Below, one piece after another: positions 1 to 10,432 of a stretch of 64,000 nt of DNA. Numbering within the stretch: position 1 is the stretch's first letter; each line of letters begins with the position of its first letter. Under the pieces are notes generated by a model. The model made no database searches. It was not told the origin of the DNA and was given only the letters and a program-made list of their open reading frames with translations. This DNA comes from Dactylorhiza incarnata (taxonomy: Eukaryota > Streptophyta > Magnoliopsida > Asparagales > Orchidaceae): the NCBI GenBank assembly GCA_033032865.1, contig JAWHQI010000757.1, positions 62,001-126,000 of the forward strand, given 5' to 3'. A program made the position numbers and the translations under genes.

Positions 1-2313
1 GTACAGCAACTTGGGGGGAGGTTGGCAGGATTAAGCCGATTCATTTCCAAGTCAGGGGATAAAAGCGCTCCATTTTTCAAAACACTTAGGGGAGGATCTA
101 AGTTCGAATGGAGTGAAGAGTGTGATAATGCTTTCGAACAGTTGAAAAAGCAGTTAACCTCAACCCCTCTTCTTCAAAGCCCTCGCGAAGGGGAAACACT
201 ATTCTTATACTTGGGAGTGGGCCCAGATGCGATAAGCTCTGTCCTGGTGCGGGAAGAAAAAAAGAAGCAGTTTCCGATATATTATGTCAGCCACATCCTC
301 AAAGATGCGGAAACTAGATATTCAATCTTGGAGAAATTAGCCTTGGCTTTGGTCATGTCATCACGAAGGCTCCGCCCCTATTTTCAGGCTCATTCCATTC
401 AGGTGGTCTCGGACCATCCATTAAAGAGCATCTTGGAAAAGCCGGATCATTCAGGAAGGTTGGCCAAATGGGCAATCGAGTTAAGCGAGTTCGAAATATT
501 ATACATTCCCAGAACGGCAATAAAGGCACAAGTATTGGCAGATTTCTTGGTAGACACGATGGAGTCTAATCCAGAACAAATAATGCAATCTCCCTTGGCT
601 TGGATCATTTATGTGGATGGGGCTTCTGGCAGAAACTCCGTGGGAGCCGGAGTGGTTCTGATCAGTCCAAATGGCATCAGGCTGGAGCAGGCTATCAAAT
701 TCTTCTTTTCAGTTACAAATAACCAGGCCGAATACGAAGCATTCTTGGCCGGCTTGAGACTCGCGAAGGAGCTTGGGATAGAACACGTTCATGTGAAAAC
801 TGATTCTCTTGTGATGGCTTCGCAGGTTCTAGGGAATTATGAAACAAGAGAACCGATATTGAGAAAGTATCTATTTTTAGCTAAGAAAGAAATTGGGAGA
901 TTCAAATCCTTTATTATCGAACACATTCCGAGAACACAGAATGAAGAGGCAGACGAATTGTCAAAGTTTGGTCTTCCATCAGGAGGGGTGACCTCAGAAC
1001 TCTTTCGTCCGGCAATAAATGAGACAAAGGAAGAGGAGCTCATGCAGATCGATCAGCATCCTTCCTGGAAAGACCCCTACGAATTGTTTCTGTCAAAAGG
1101 AGAGTTTCATTCATCAATCAGGGACAGAAATAGATTCAAAAGAAAGGCAGCCTACTACTACTTGATGGCAGGAGTCCTGTATAGAAAAACTCTGATTTCT
1201 CCCTCAGCGCGATGTGTCTCAGAAGAAGAAATTCCGATCATACTTCAGGAAATTCATTCAGGAGAGTGTGGTAGTCATTCAGGAGCGAAGACTTTGGAGA
1301 AAAGGATCTTGCGGTAGGGATATTTCTGGCCGACCATGAGGAAAGATGCTGAAGCATTTGCCAGGCGATGTGTCCAGTGCCAAAAGTTCGCTCCTCTTCA
1401 ACATTTGCCTGCTCAGTCGCTCAGGTCGATAACCGCGCCGTGGCCCTTTGCAGTATGGGGAATGGATCTTATGGGACCCTTTCCAATGGCCAGCGGTCAA
1501 CGCCGTTTCATCCTTGTAATGATCGACTATTTCAGTATGTGGATTGAGGCAAAAGCGCTGGCAAAAACAACAACTCAAATTGTCAAAAACTTCATCTGGG
1601 GGGAAATAATCTGCCGGCATGGAATTCCGTTAGCAATTGTTACCGATAACGGTCCACAGTTCAACAATTCCGAGATGAAAAGCTTCTGCGATCAGGCGGG
1701 AATTGATCTGCGATTTTCCTCAGTACATCATCCCAGGACCAATGGTCAGGTGGAAGCAGCAAACAGGCAAATCCGGCAGCTCTTGATGAAAAGGGTCTTA
1801 AATCAAAAAGGGAATTGGGCGGACCAGCTTCCTTCCATCCTTTGGACTCTTCGTACTACGCCATCTTCAGCTACAGGGGAGACGCCGTTCAAACTATCTC
1901 ATGGCTCAGAGGCCGTTGTTCCCGTAGAATTTGAAGTGGTCACTCCAAGGGTTATATATGCAAAAGAGGGAGGAGAATCATGGATGGATGAAAATGATGA
2001 GGCTATGAGGTATAGTCTGGATCTGATCGAGGAGCTTCAAGACGAGGCAACTATCAGACAGGAGGAAGTTAAAAGGAGGATGGCAAAATATTTTGACAAG
2101 AATGTCAGAGTAAAGCAGTTCGCAAGCGGTGATTTGGTATTAAAGAAGGTAGATGCTGCAGCCAGGTCTGGTAATGTTGGAAAGCTGGATCCTAATTGGG
2201 CAGGACCTTTTATCATCAAAGAAGTATTAAAGAACGGGGCCTACCGTCTCCACACCAGTGAAGGGGAAGACATCCCGCGTACTTGGAGCGGTGACGATCT
2301 TAGACGATTCTAA
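1..2313 (+). pseudogene. pol: TE1 pol, C-terminal part (RNase H, second RNase H, integrase), broken by one stop
   Basis: The frame is open from base 1. It starts in the RT-RNase H connection (VQQLGGRLAGLSRFISKS) and continues through the native RNase H region (LVREEKKKQFPIYYVSH). Next is a second, archaeal-type RNase H (IIYVDGASGRNSVGAGVVL, then NNQAEYEA, then EEADELSKFG), typical of the Tat lineage. Integrase follows: a zinc-binding HHCC part (HSGECGSHSG ... RCVQCQK), a catalytic core with WGMDLMG, TDNGPQF and NGQVEAANRQ as the D, D and E, and a C-terminal GPF-like module. A TAG at 1315-1317 replaces the CAG (Gln) found in TE5, cutting integrase just after the first zinc ligands. YFSM at about 1532 has Met where TE5 has Lys. 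Apart from that stop the frame is open to the end at 2313. Confidence 0.93.
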
Positions 2314-2677
2314 CCTTGAATTATCTCTTTTATTCTCTACATTTCTTTTGGTATTAAATGAAAAGCCCTATACTGACACCTCTTCTTGTCTGATGGTTCT
2401 CTACATCGTGAATGTAAATATACATATCTCACTCCCCAAACCTCTGAGATATCGCCGAATTCTGCTCGAACCCCCTCGGATTGTAGTCGTAGCGTAAAAC
2501 CCACCAAGACCATGTGATGCGGGGAGTTTTCGCACACGTGTAGTGGTAGCTTGCCAATTCCGCTGCGGAGGTCTTCAGAATTTTGGATCCCGGCCGATAT
2601 CTGACACACCCCTGCATCAAGGGAGGTCTAGGTGATTGTCAGCTCTATCATGCCCCGAAGGGATATAGTTACAGCTT
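2314..2677 (+). other. TE1 conserved non-coding block after pol
   Basis: There is no sustained coding frame, yet this block is nearly the same as 38442-38797 in TE5 and clearly related to the matching blocks of TE3 (26834-27191) and TE4 (51803-52162). The best-kept part contains CGGGGAGTTTTCGCACACG, CTTGCCAATTCC, GGATCCCGGC and CATCAAGGGAGGTCTAGGTG. Conservation without an open frame points to a cis-acting RNA or DNA function in the element. The role is not known to me. Confidence 0.7.
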
Positions 2678-2970
2678 TGATGATCTTTCTGAGGAAAGCA
2701 ATGTTCGCCGCCGAGGCCCACCTGCCCAACTGATCATCATAGTCTGTGACCATCGAATACTCTTAGGTACTCTCGAAACGGTGCCTAGTTGGGCCCACAA
2801 CTGAGTTGATCTCTCTGAGGAAAGCAATGTTCGCCGCCGAGGCCCACCTGCCCAATTGATCAACTCGGCTTGTAACCCTAGGCAAGAGAGCGGATGAGTC
2901 GTTTACAGCTCTTATGACCACTTGAGGAAAGCAATGTTCGCCGCCGAGGCCCACCTGCCCACTTGGTCAT
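2678..2970 (+). repeat. TE1 hairpin cassette, three stem-loops with a constant loop
   Basis: Three units share a loop core (GAGGAAAGCAATG, a central GCCGCCGAGG, then CCCACCTGCCCA). Each unit is closed by a different perfect inverted repeat. The arms are TGATGATC/GATCATCA (2678-2685 with 2732-2739), GAGTTGATC/GATCAACTC (2803-2811 with 2858-2866, extendable by a T-G and a C-G pair), and ATGACCA/TGGTCAT (2914-2920 with 2964-2970). The same three stems in the same order recur in TE5, TE3 and TE4. Confidence 0.85.
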
Positions 2971-2975
2971 TTGAG

Positions 2976-3268
2976 TCTGTACATGCCTTTTTTATTCTCT
3001 CTACAGGGAGGCATTTGCCTCTTATGGTTTCTTGTATAAGAACAATTCGAGGAAGATTCGGTTAAAACAGGTGCAGGTGTTCGTCTACCCTAATAAAGGG
3101 TTATGATATTAAGACCATGCGGTCTGTACATGCCTTTTTTATTCTCTCTACAGGGAGGCATTTGCCTCTTATGGTTTCTTGTATAAGAACAATTCGAGGA
3201 AGATTCGGTTAAAACAGGTGCAGGTGTTCGTCTACCCTAATAAAGGGTTATGATATTAAGACCATGCG
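2976..3268 (+). repeat. TE1 147-bp tandem repeat, copies 1 and 2 (copy 3 at 7259-7405)
   Basis: Units begin TCTGTACATGCC and end ATTAAGACCATGCGG. Copies lie at 2976-3122, 3123-3268 and, across the TE2 insertion, 7259-7405. Each contains a pyrimidine tract ending in CTACAG|GGAGGC, which resembles a splice acceptor. It is followed by two small inverted repeats, GAACA..TGTTC and ACCCT..AGGGT. TE5 has a diverged version at 39100-39340, in which the second half alone is duplicated. Confidence 0.85.
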
Positions 3269-4104
3269 TGTTCGATTCAAAAGTGCGCTTACGAAGAAAA
3301 TTGAAGGCTGCGGACTATCAGTTACTATTTAGTTAGAGAATTCAGACCGCTAGCAGCGGTCGAGGCCAGACTTCGCCCGTCGCGGCAAATGCCACTCCTG
3401 CGATGGGCTTTCCTTTGATTGAAAAGAAGCAGTTACAAATGTGAAAGAATAGAAGCCGGCCGGTCGAACAGTTCGCAAGACCTGAAACTCGAGACCGGAG
3501 CTCAGACAAGCGAGCTCTTGGATTCGAGTGTGCGTGTCTTGTGAACAGTGCCGCCCCCTATTTATAGGCTTGGGGGCCTGCCCGATTGGGCAGGGATAAA
3601 ATAACCTCCTGCCCGGGTACAGGAGAAACGGGCAGGCGGTGACGGGATACACAAAGAAGAAAAAGAAAGAGGCCGCGCGATCTGACGGCCTGCCTTCCCG
3701 ACCTGTCTTGCTTGCGGCTGAGGACACCGGGACCAAGTCAATAATGCAGACCGCGCGGTTTGGAGATTGAGGCCGCGGTCTGCCTTCTGGTCATGACTTA
3801 GCCGATCTTCAAGAGGTAACTTGGATAGCCTTCGATCTGGAGCCCCGGCCTGTTCTTCGGGGCTGGAACTTCGATTTTCTATGGGACAACCCGCGCGGCC
3901 TTCTGGCTGAGACCGCGGATGAACTTCTTGCCTTGGCTCTTTGACGATCTTATCCCTTTGGGGGCGATCCGGAAATGACACCAGGCCGCCCGGCCTGGCC
4001 CTTCCTGAACTGAGAATCGCCGATTCCAGGACCCAGCGGCTTAGCCCAGGAGTCCGAGCGGTCTGATAATGGTTCAAACCGAGAAGCGGTTTTCCGGGCA
4101 AACA
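3269..4104 (-). repeat. TE2 3' LTR (836 bp, reverse orientation)
   Basis: On the + strand it opens TGTTCGATTCAAAAGTGCGC and closes TTCCGGGCAAACA. It is the reverse complement of the TE5 and TE1 LTR type, which reads TGTTTGCCCGG ... GAATCGAACA. The reverse-strand promoter box TATAAATA lies just left of 3570 (read on + as CTATTTATAGG). Next to it are paired inverted repeats built on CCTGCCCG/CGGGCAGG. The polypurine-tract complement (TAATCCCCGC) starts at 4105, which identifies this as the 3' LTR. Confidence 0.92.
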
Positions 4105-4188
4105 TAATCCCCGCATATTTTCAAATCTCAGAGGATTTCGAAAATATTAGCTTTGACCGGGAGACCGCATCCGACTTGCCTTGAATTC

Positions 4189-4193
4189 TATAA
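4189..4193 (+). promoter_or_regulatory. TE2 ORF-A TATA box
   Basis: TATAAGAG begins 103 bp before the ORF-A ATG. Equivalent boxes occur at 103-108 bp in TE1, TE3, TE4, TE5 and TE6. The downstream leader word TACTCGC..TTGCGGT is conserved between LTR subfamilies. Confidence 0.6.
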
Positions 4194-4291
4194 GAGAGCC
4201 AAAGAATTCATTCTGCGTTGCTTTTTCTGAAATCACGGGATATTACTCGCTGGTTGCGGTCAGAATTTTTAAGACCGGCAATTCTTCAGCA

Positions 4292-6366
4292 ATGGACTTC
4301 CTGGACGCCGTGCTAGACCGCGTGGATCCCAGCGGAGACCAGAGGAGGGCGGAAGATAAGAGGCGCGAACCGTTGGAGAAGCCGGACAAGGAGAAAGAGA
4401 AGCAAGACCGGAAAGATCGGAAGAAGAGGAAGCGGGCTGAGACGGCCGCAGCGGCTAGCCTCAAGCCAGTCGTAGATTTATCAACTCCCAAAACTTCTGC
4501 AGAGCCCGTGGTGATCAGCTCGGGGCCTCCCCCGATGTCTCGTCGATCCCTCCCAGCGACCTCAACCAACAGACCGCTAGCTTGCCGAGCAAAGAGGTGG
4601 CCGCCACTTCTGAGAAAGTTGTTTCAGACAGCCCTTTGAAGAAGGTCGGCGAAACCGCCTCGTTTGGAGTGGAAATCACCCCATCCGGGAACCCTCACCT
4701 GTTTGTCAGGGATCTAGAGGAAGGGGCGGTTAGTTCCCCCAGGACGGGCGAACCGAATACTCCTCTGTCCGTGGATGATTATCCCAGCCCCCTGAAAGAA
4801 GTTCACCCAGCTCCGGGTAAGAGAGAAAGGAAGAGGAAGCAGACCGGGTCCGTGACCGAGCGGATAACAAAGAAGGTCAAGAGGCTAGCCGCTAAGGAAA
4901 GGGCGGCCCTTAAGAAACCGACCGAATCCCTCCTTCAGACCAACTCGCGACTAAAGGAGGAATTGGGCCTCATGACTCCTCCACCCAAAAAGTTGAATGA
5001 CCCATCGGCTACCCCTGATACGAAGCCGGGCGAACTGATTCCGGACTCGGCGAGTAGTCTATCCTTTAATGGGATTTTCAGAGATATGGATGAGCTGGTG
5101 AAGCGGGACCAGCTCCTTGACAGCCCGCCGGCCTCAGAACAAACCGCCCGAACTGCTGATAACTCAGGCCGCCCCGCCGAGACCGATCAGACCGAGGCCG
5201 AAGAGCGAGAAGCCGCTGCCCGGACCGCCTTGGAGGTTGAGCGGAAAGCGATGGAGCTTGGGGAGGTGCTGAAGGCGCAGGAGGAGGTTTCCCCGGCAAT
5301 GACCGGGGAGGAGATAGTGGTGGCGAAGAAGGAAAAGGCGGACCGGGCTTTAAACAAGCCGCTGCGGTCTGATCTCTTCGCGCCAGGTACGAGCCCCGCG
5401 GATCGTAAATCTGTCCGTTTCTTCATTCCACGGCCTCTTCGAAATAAGTTATTGACCCCGCCGACGAGCTTTTTCCCTATGGCGGCCTGGTCTTCTTCCG
5501 CTAGGCAGAGTAAGGAGAGATTCTTGCATGAGCTACAACGGCGGTTAGACCCAAAACAGCCTAAGCGGCCTGCGCGCCTAGGCACTGATCTTTTATTTAT
5601 GTCCATTGCTGTATATATTCAACCCTGCATGCTTTTATTTTTTATGACCGCGCGGCCTTTTGCAGATAGCAACGATCAGACTGTGAAGCCGGGCGACCTT
5701 GTGGCCAGCCTACCTCCATTTGTTCCCCTGGCATCGATCCGCGCAACAACTTCGCAGGAAGGGCCACAACTTCTCGAACATCTCGAAGGGGATCTGGCCA
5801 CCCTGCGAGCCTGCTTGAAAGAGATCGAAGACCGGGAGGCCGCTACTCGGACCGCTCTGGAGGCTGAGCGAGTTGCGAGGATGAAGGCTGAAGAGGCGCT
5901 GAAGGCTCAGCTGGAGGCCGCGCGGGTAGCAGTGGAGGCCAAGAAGAGGGCCAAGGTAGCACAAGTCGCTGCTCTGACCGCCCAGCTGGAGAAAGAGAAG
6001 AGAGCGTCCGCGAAATCTGAGGGCGACTCAAAGTATTACCAGGAAAAGTTCCTGCGATTAACCAGAGAGGTCGCTGCGAGCCGGCGAAATATGAATGATG
6101 CGATGGTGGTTATTGGCCGCCCGACTGTTGGGGCGGGCTCGAATCCTCCCCCGGTTCGGGCGGCTGATCCAATGGTTGATGAGGCCGCTGCAGTCCCCCG
6201 TATGATTGCCGCCTCGCGGGTTGAAAGGGATGCCGGGCGGCTTCATAGTACAATCAACTACCTCCATTATCATACCAGCCAAATTTATTCTCTCCTGAAC
6301 ACCACAAGTGACCAGGTCGCACGACTTCATAGAGAGGATGCCTCCCCAGAGCGCCGTCAGCCGTGA
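4292..6366 (+). pseudogene. TE2 ORF-A, coiled-coil antisense protein, one frameshift
   Basis: This copy is nearly the same as TE5 ORF-A. It starts MDFLDAVLDRVDPSGDQ, followed by a Lys/Arg-rich nuclear-localisation-like stretch (RKDRKKRKRAE). The family motif VEITPSGNPHL and the segment SVRFFIPRPLRNK are present, then a long charged coiled coil and the C-terminal QVARLHREDASPERRQP. A one-base loss near 4526-4535 shifts the frame in exon 1. Exon 1 is 4292-5581 and exon 2 is 5666-6366. The 84-bp intron ends TTTTGCAG|AT. Its donor would be G|GCACTG, a GC-AG intron. The biochemical role is unknown. Confidence 0.8.
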
Positions 6367-6681
6367 CCAATATTTGAATATAACTTGTATTATGAATGTG
6401 GCTTGTTGATCTGGACAATGTTCTTCTCTATTCTTGTCTTTTATTTGAACAACTCGCGCGGTCTCTTGTTTTAACCGCTGTACTTTATGCTTTGTTTAAA
6501 TCTTATGTTTCATTCGAACTGTTTTCCGGTCGGGCGAACTGTGATGTATGCTTATTTCTGTTTTTTCTGAATGTCTTTGCTTCTTTCATATTTCTGGTGA
6601 ATCTAACCACATAGGCCATTGACCGCGCGGTCAGAATGTATAGCCGTGACATGATTTTACCATTCACAGATCATAGAAATC

Positions 6682-6689
6682 TATAAGTA
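6682..6689 (+). promoter_or_regulatory. TE2 ORF-B TATA box
   Basis: CTATAAGTAT starts 42 bp before the ORF-B ATG (6724). The word CTATAAGTA(G) is at nearly the same distance in the other copies. A perfect 14-nt palindrome TGACCGCGCGGTCA lies upstream at 6620-6633. Confidence 0.65.
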
Positions 6690-6723
6690 TAGAATTTGCC
6701 GAAGTCATTCTCACGATTTCCAG

Positions 6724-7239
6724 ATGGCGCGATCCAAGAACAAGTCGCAGCGACCTGTTAAAGTTAAAGCCGTCCGAGCTGACGCGGCCTTGGCATTCCA
6801 TTCGGCGGACCATCCGGAATGCCGCCTTACTCAGAACGAACTAGATGATTTCATTGCCAGACACATGGTAGGGAGCAATCTGCTCGCGCGGCTTCCTTTG
6901 CGCGACGAGCGGATTAACTCTTCCAGTCCGCACCAGATCGCCATCCCAGTTGACCACTTCGAATATGGCTTCAAGTTTCCACTGCCGCTTGAAGTCATAG
7001 CCATTTTCGACCACTACGGGGTTGTGCCCGGTCAGCTTCCGCCGAACTCGATCGTTTCAATATACAGCTTCATCTCCTATCTGCGGTTCGAGCGAACTAG
7101 ATTCTCCATCGACTTGTTCAGGAAGTTCTTCTCGGTGCGGGCAGTATCCGACTCGGGGACTTCGACTTACAGAGGGCACCTCTACTTCAGCTGCCTCGGG
7201 CTGAAGGTTGTTAACCTGGCGAACAAAGTCTCCGACTGG
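6724..7239 (+). pseudogene. TE2 ORF-B exon 1, 3'-truncated
   Basis: MARSKNKSQRPVKVK starts the same protein as TE1 and TE5 ORF-B and includes the conserved core FDHYGVVPGQLPPNS and YSFISYLRFER. Homology ends after NLANKVSDW at 7239, where the element is broken. The reading frame then runs into TE1 repeat sequence up to 7389, so any longer predicted protein is a fusion artefact. Introns and exons 2 and 3 are absent. Confidence 0.85.
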
Positions 7240-7258
7240 AACAGAATGTATTTTGCGG

Positions 7259-7405
7259 TCTGTACATGCCTTTTTTATTCTCTCTACAGGGAGGCATTTG
7301 CCTCTTATGGTTTCTTGTATAAGAACAATTCGAGGAAGATTTGGTTAGAACAGGTGCAGGTGTTCGTCTACCCTAACAAAGGGTTATGATATTAAGACCG
7401 TGCGG
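7259..7405 (+). repeat. TE1 147-bp repeat, copy 3
   Basis: It matches 2976-3122 and 3123-3268 with few changes (for example ACCGTGCGG for ACCATGCGG). Its position directly right of TE2 shows that TE2 landed at a repeat junction. Confidence 0.85.
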
Positions 7406-8521
7406 TCTGAACATCTAAACCGAACGGTCTGATTGGATATAAGTTGGGATATTTCCTGGCAATTATATAATGACCCGAGTGGTTATCCAACCGGGCGACC
7501 TTATCAATTTTTTAATTAGGTATCTCCGGAACCGATCATCTATTACCCGGGTGGCATTCAAGCCGGGCGGGTCCATTCATCTTTTATAAATTGATATTTC
7601 TGGAACTAATATATATAAATTGCTCGGATCTCATTCTGGCCGGACGGTTTCATCTATCTATCCATCCTTTAATAAGTTGGATGTTTTTAGATTTAGTCAT
7701 ATGATTATCCGGATTGTGTTCTAGCCGGGCGAATCTGTCTGTCTTTAAACTAAGTTGGATATCTCCAAAGCTGATTATCTGATTGTCCGGGTTGTATTCA
7801 AACCGGGCGGGATCATCCATCCTTTATAAAGATTGAATATTTCTGGAGCTAATTATATGATCGCTCGGGTTACATTTTGACTGAATCGGATCTATCTATC
7901 TCTCCATTCTATCAAGTTGTATTTCTGGATCTGGCTATATGATCCAGGTTGAATTTTAAACCGGCCGGGCACTATCTATTCCTGAATGAATAGTCGAAAT
8001 TGGATATTTCTGGATCTGAATACATGGTCGCTCGGATTATGCTCTAACCGATCAGGTTAAGCTATTTCTTAGCGAAAATTATCTCTAGACACAATGGATT
8101 GCTCGCCAGGACTGAATTCGAACCGCGTGAAAGTTGTTCATTATTTATAGCAGCAAGTATAAAATATCTTCAAATGAAAAGAAGCCGCCCGGTCTATATT
8201 ATAGTCGCATAAGTCTATGCGTTATGGATCATACTATCAGAAATTAGGCGTGTTGAGATCTAAACAAGTAATCGCACGGTTCGGACAAAGGATCGTCGAA
8301 GATAATCCATCATCACTTATGCTCGGACCAGGATGTTCGCGCGGTTGGATCATAAAGAGCAAAGAAAAGAGACAAGGTATCACAAGTAAGTAATAATAGA
8401 AGGACAATCAGACAGGTAAAATCTCTGTTTCATTTTTTCAAAATGTGTTTACAAAATATTGACCGCCCGGCCAACAAAAAGAAACCGGCGGTTACAAAAA
8501 TTAAAACAAAAGACAAGGGCA
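7406..8521 (+). repeat. TE1 variable 3' region with degenerate ~100-bp repeats and ORF-B 3' tail
   Basis: No gene is seen. Degenerate units of roughly 100 bp recur, each with GGATATTTCTGGA, a TATATGATC-like stretch, (C)CCGGGTTGCATTC, AACCGGGCGGG and ATCCATCCTTTATAAA. The palindromic word (A/G)ACCGnnCGGT is dense. The right end (about 8400-8521) is the 3' tail of ORF-B on the - strand. TE5 has the matching region at 39341-40262. Confidence 0.7.
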
Positions 8522-10390
8522 CTAGTCTGCCGATTCTTTCTTCTTCTTCTTGACAGGAGAATTTGAGTCCGCACCATCGATGTCAACCTCCGGCGAATAA
8601 CCTTCGCTTAATGAGGAGGAGCCGGATGAACTGCTGTCACTAGACCGCCCGGTCTTGCTTGCAGAACCGGTGGTTCCAGAGGACAAGCTGTCCTCGTCGT
8701 CGTCGTCGCTGGCATCACCATCCGCGTCGGCTTCTTCAGCGGCTTCACCACTTCCATCGCCTCCTTGATGGAGCACGATCTCCCTGCCCGCGTCGGCCTC
8801 GGCCTCCTCGCCTACCTTGGATTTTCCTTTTTTCCTTCGGCTGATTTCGTCAAGTTGGACCTTCAAGGCGGGGAAGAGGTCGGAGAAGGTGGTTCCATCA
8901 AATCCTTCACACAGACCGCCCCGGTCACCTATGAGACCCAAAGCTTTGTCGATCCCCTGGGCCACATGAGGCAGCACCTCGTCTTGGAAGGCCGGGTTGG
9001 TCACCTCATATTGCTTCTACAAGAAGAGGAAAAATGAATTAGGCTGCTCGGGCTAAACAAAGGGAACCGCGTTGTCTTTTGAGAAACTCACCGCCACGAC
9101 TTCTTGAAGCCGCACGTTCTCCTCTCGAAGCCGCGTATTCTCCGCAGCCTGCTCCTCGTACTTCTTCTCCAGGTGTTTCTGAACAGAAACTAGCCGCTTA
9201 TACGCCAGGGCCATGAAGTGGTTGGCCGAAAATCCCCAGGCGCCGGCTTGAGCCGCTAGCCGGGGGAGCTCTTCTTCAGGGGTTCTCATCAGCCTCCTTA
9301 GGGTCTTTCGACCATACAAGGCGGCCCCAGCGGCTAGGGCATGGCGTTCAATTTTGTCGCTCCCCCATGGAGGAAGAGCGGTGGATACCCGGATCCGGCT
9401 TCCATCCCTATGCCAAAGGACGGTCGGATTGCCCTGCAGATCGGGCGGGTTCCCACAAGAGCGAAGGAGCTCATAGTCATCAGGAGAAGCCGGGCCTTCT
9501 TCCTCAGACGATAGCGATCTGTTTCGCTTCAGCCTCTTCTCCCTTTGAGTCAAAACCGGGACGACTGGCGTGACCGGCTTGTTCGCAGGGACGGCGTGGG
9601 CAGCTGAAAAGAGAAAACAAAAGTGTAAGTAACGAAGTCCGCGCGGTTACATACAGGCGGTCTGAAAGAACTTACTATGCTCAGGGAGGATATCCTCCAG
9701 CTCCGAGAACAGCGGGATGTAGTGGTTGATATCCAACCGCTCGTTCTCAAGGAACGCAAAGGTGTCCGCCTCAATCTTTCCGACCCGAGGGATCTGGAAA
9801 ACTTCCTCCCCTCGGACTTGCGGGTTGGTCTGCAACAGTCCGAAGTTGCCTTCGAGCATTACGAACCGCTCCGACCAGTCGGAGACTTTGTTCGCCAAAT
9901 TGACGATCTTCAACCCATGGCAGCCGAAGTAGAGGTGCCCCCTGTATGCTGAAGTCCCCGAGTTGGAGGCAGCCCGCACCGAGAAGAACTTTCTGAATAG
10001 GTCGAGGGAGAACCTGATCCGCTCGAACCGCAGGTACGAGATGAAACTATATATGGAGGCGATGGAGTTCGGTGGAAGTTGACCGGGTACGACCCCGTAA
10101 TGGTCGAAGATGGCTATGACTTCAAGCGGCAGTGGAAACTTGAAGCCATATTCGAAGTGGTCGACCGGGATAGCTATCTGATGCGGATTGGAAGAGTTAA
10201 TCCGCTCATCGCGTAGAGGAAGCCGCGCGAGTAGATTACTCCCTGCCATGTGTTTTCTGATGAAATCGTCCAGTTCGCTCTGAGTAAGGCGGCATTCCGG
10301 ATGGTCCCCCGAATGGAATGCTAAGGCCGCATCAGCTCGGACGGCTTTAACTTTAACAGGTCGCTGCGACTTGTTCTTGGATCGCGCCAT
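8522..10390 (-). CDS. TE1 ORF-B, three-exon antisense gene, PF04195-like protein, intact when spliced
   Basis: The proposed coding sequence is complement(8522-9016, 9092-9603, 9676-10390). Exons of 495, 512 and 715 bases give 573 residues with no stop. Intron 1 (72 bp, phase 1) has GTAAGT...TTTTCAG; intron 2 (75 bp, phase 0) has GTGAGT...TTGTAG. Residues 1-20 are basic. Residues 78-140 (EYGFKFPLPLEVIAIFDHYG, PGQLPPNSI, LFRKFFSVRA) resemble the Pfam family 'putative gypsy type transposon' (PF04195, from memory). Exon 2 has VLTQREKR and HALAAGAALYGRKTLRRL plus a short coiled coil. Exon 3 ends in an acidic Ser-rich tail, the conserved GYSPEVDI and a Lys run, suggesting a nuclear protein. The start follows a TATA box by 34 bp. 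Its function is unknown. Confidence 0.82.
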
Positions 10391-10423
10391 CCGGAAATCG
10401 TGAGAATGACTTCGAAGAATTCC

Positions 10424-10432
10424 CTACTTATA
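10424..10432 (-). promoter_or_regulatory. TE1 ORF-B TATA box
   Basis: Read on the - strand it is TATAAGTAG. It ends 34 bp before the ORF-B ATG at 10390 (first T about 42 bp away). The equivalent box is at 42-44 bp in TE2, TE3, TE4, TE5 and TE6. Confidence 0.65.

Larger units (their letters stand above)
3269..7252 (-). mobile_element. TE2: truncated Tat element inserted in TE1 in reverse orientation
   Basis: A full 3' LTR (3269-4104) is followed on the + strand by ORF-A (4292-6366) and by ORF-B, which stops matching its relatives after 7239. About 13 unmatched bases (7240-7252) lead back into TE1. The left flank is ATGCG (3264-3268) and the right flank TTGCG (7253-7257), a near-perfect target duplication. 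Everything 5' of ORF-B exon 1, including gag, pol and the 5' LTR, is missing. Confidence 0.85.
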
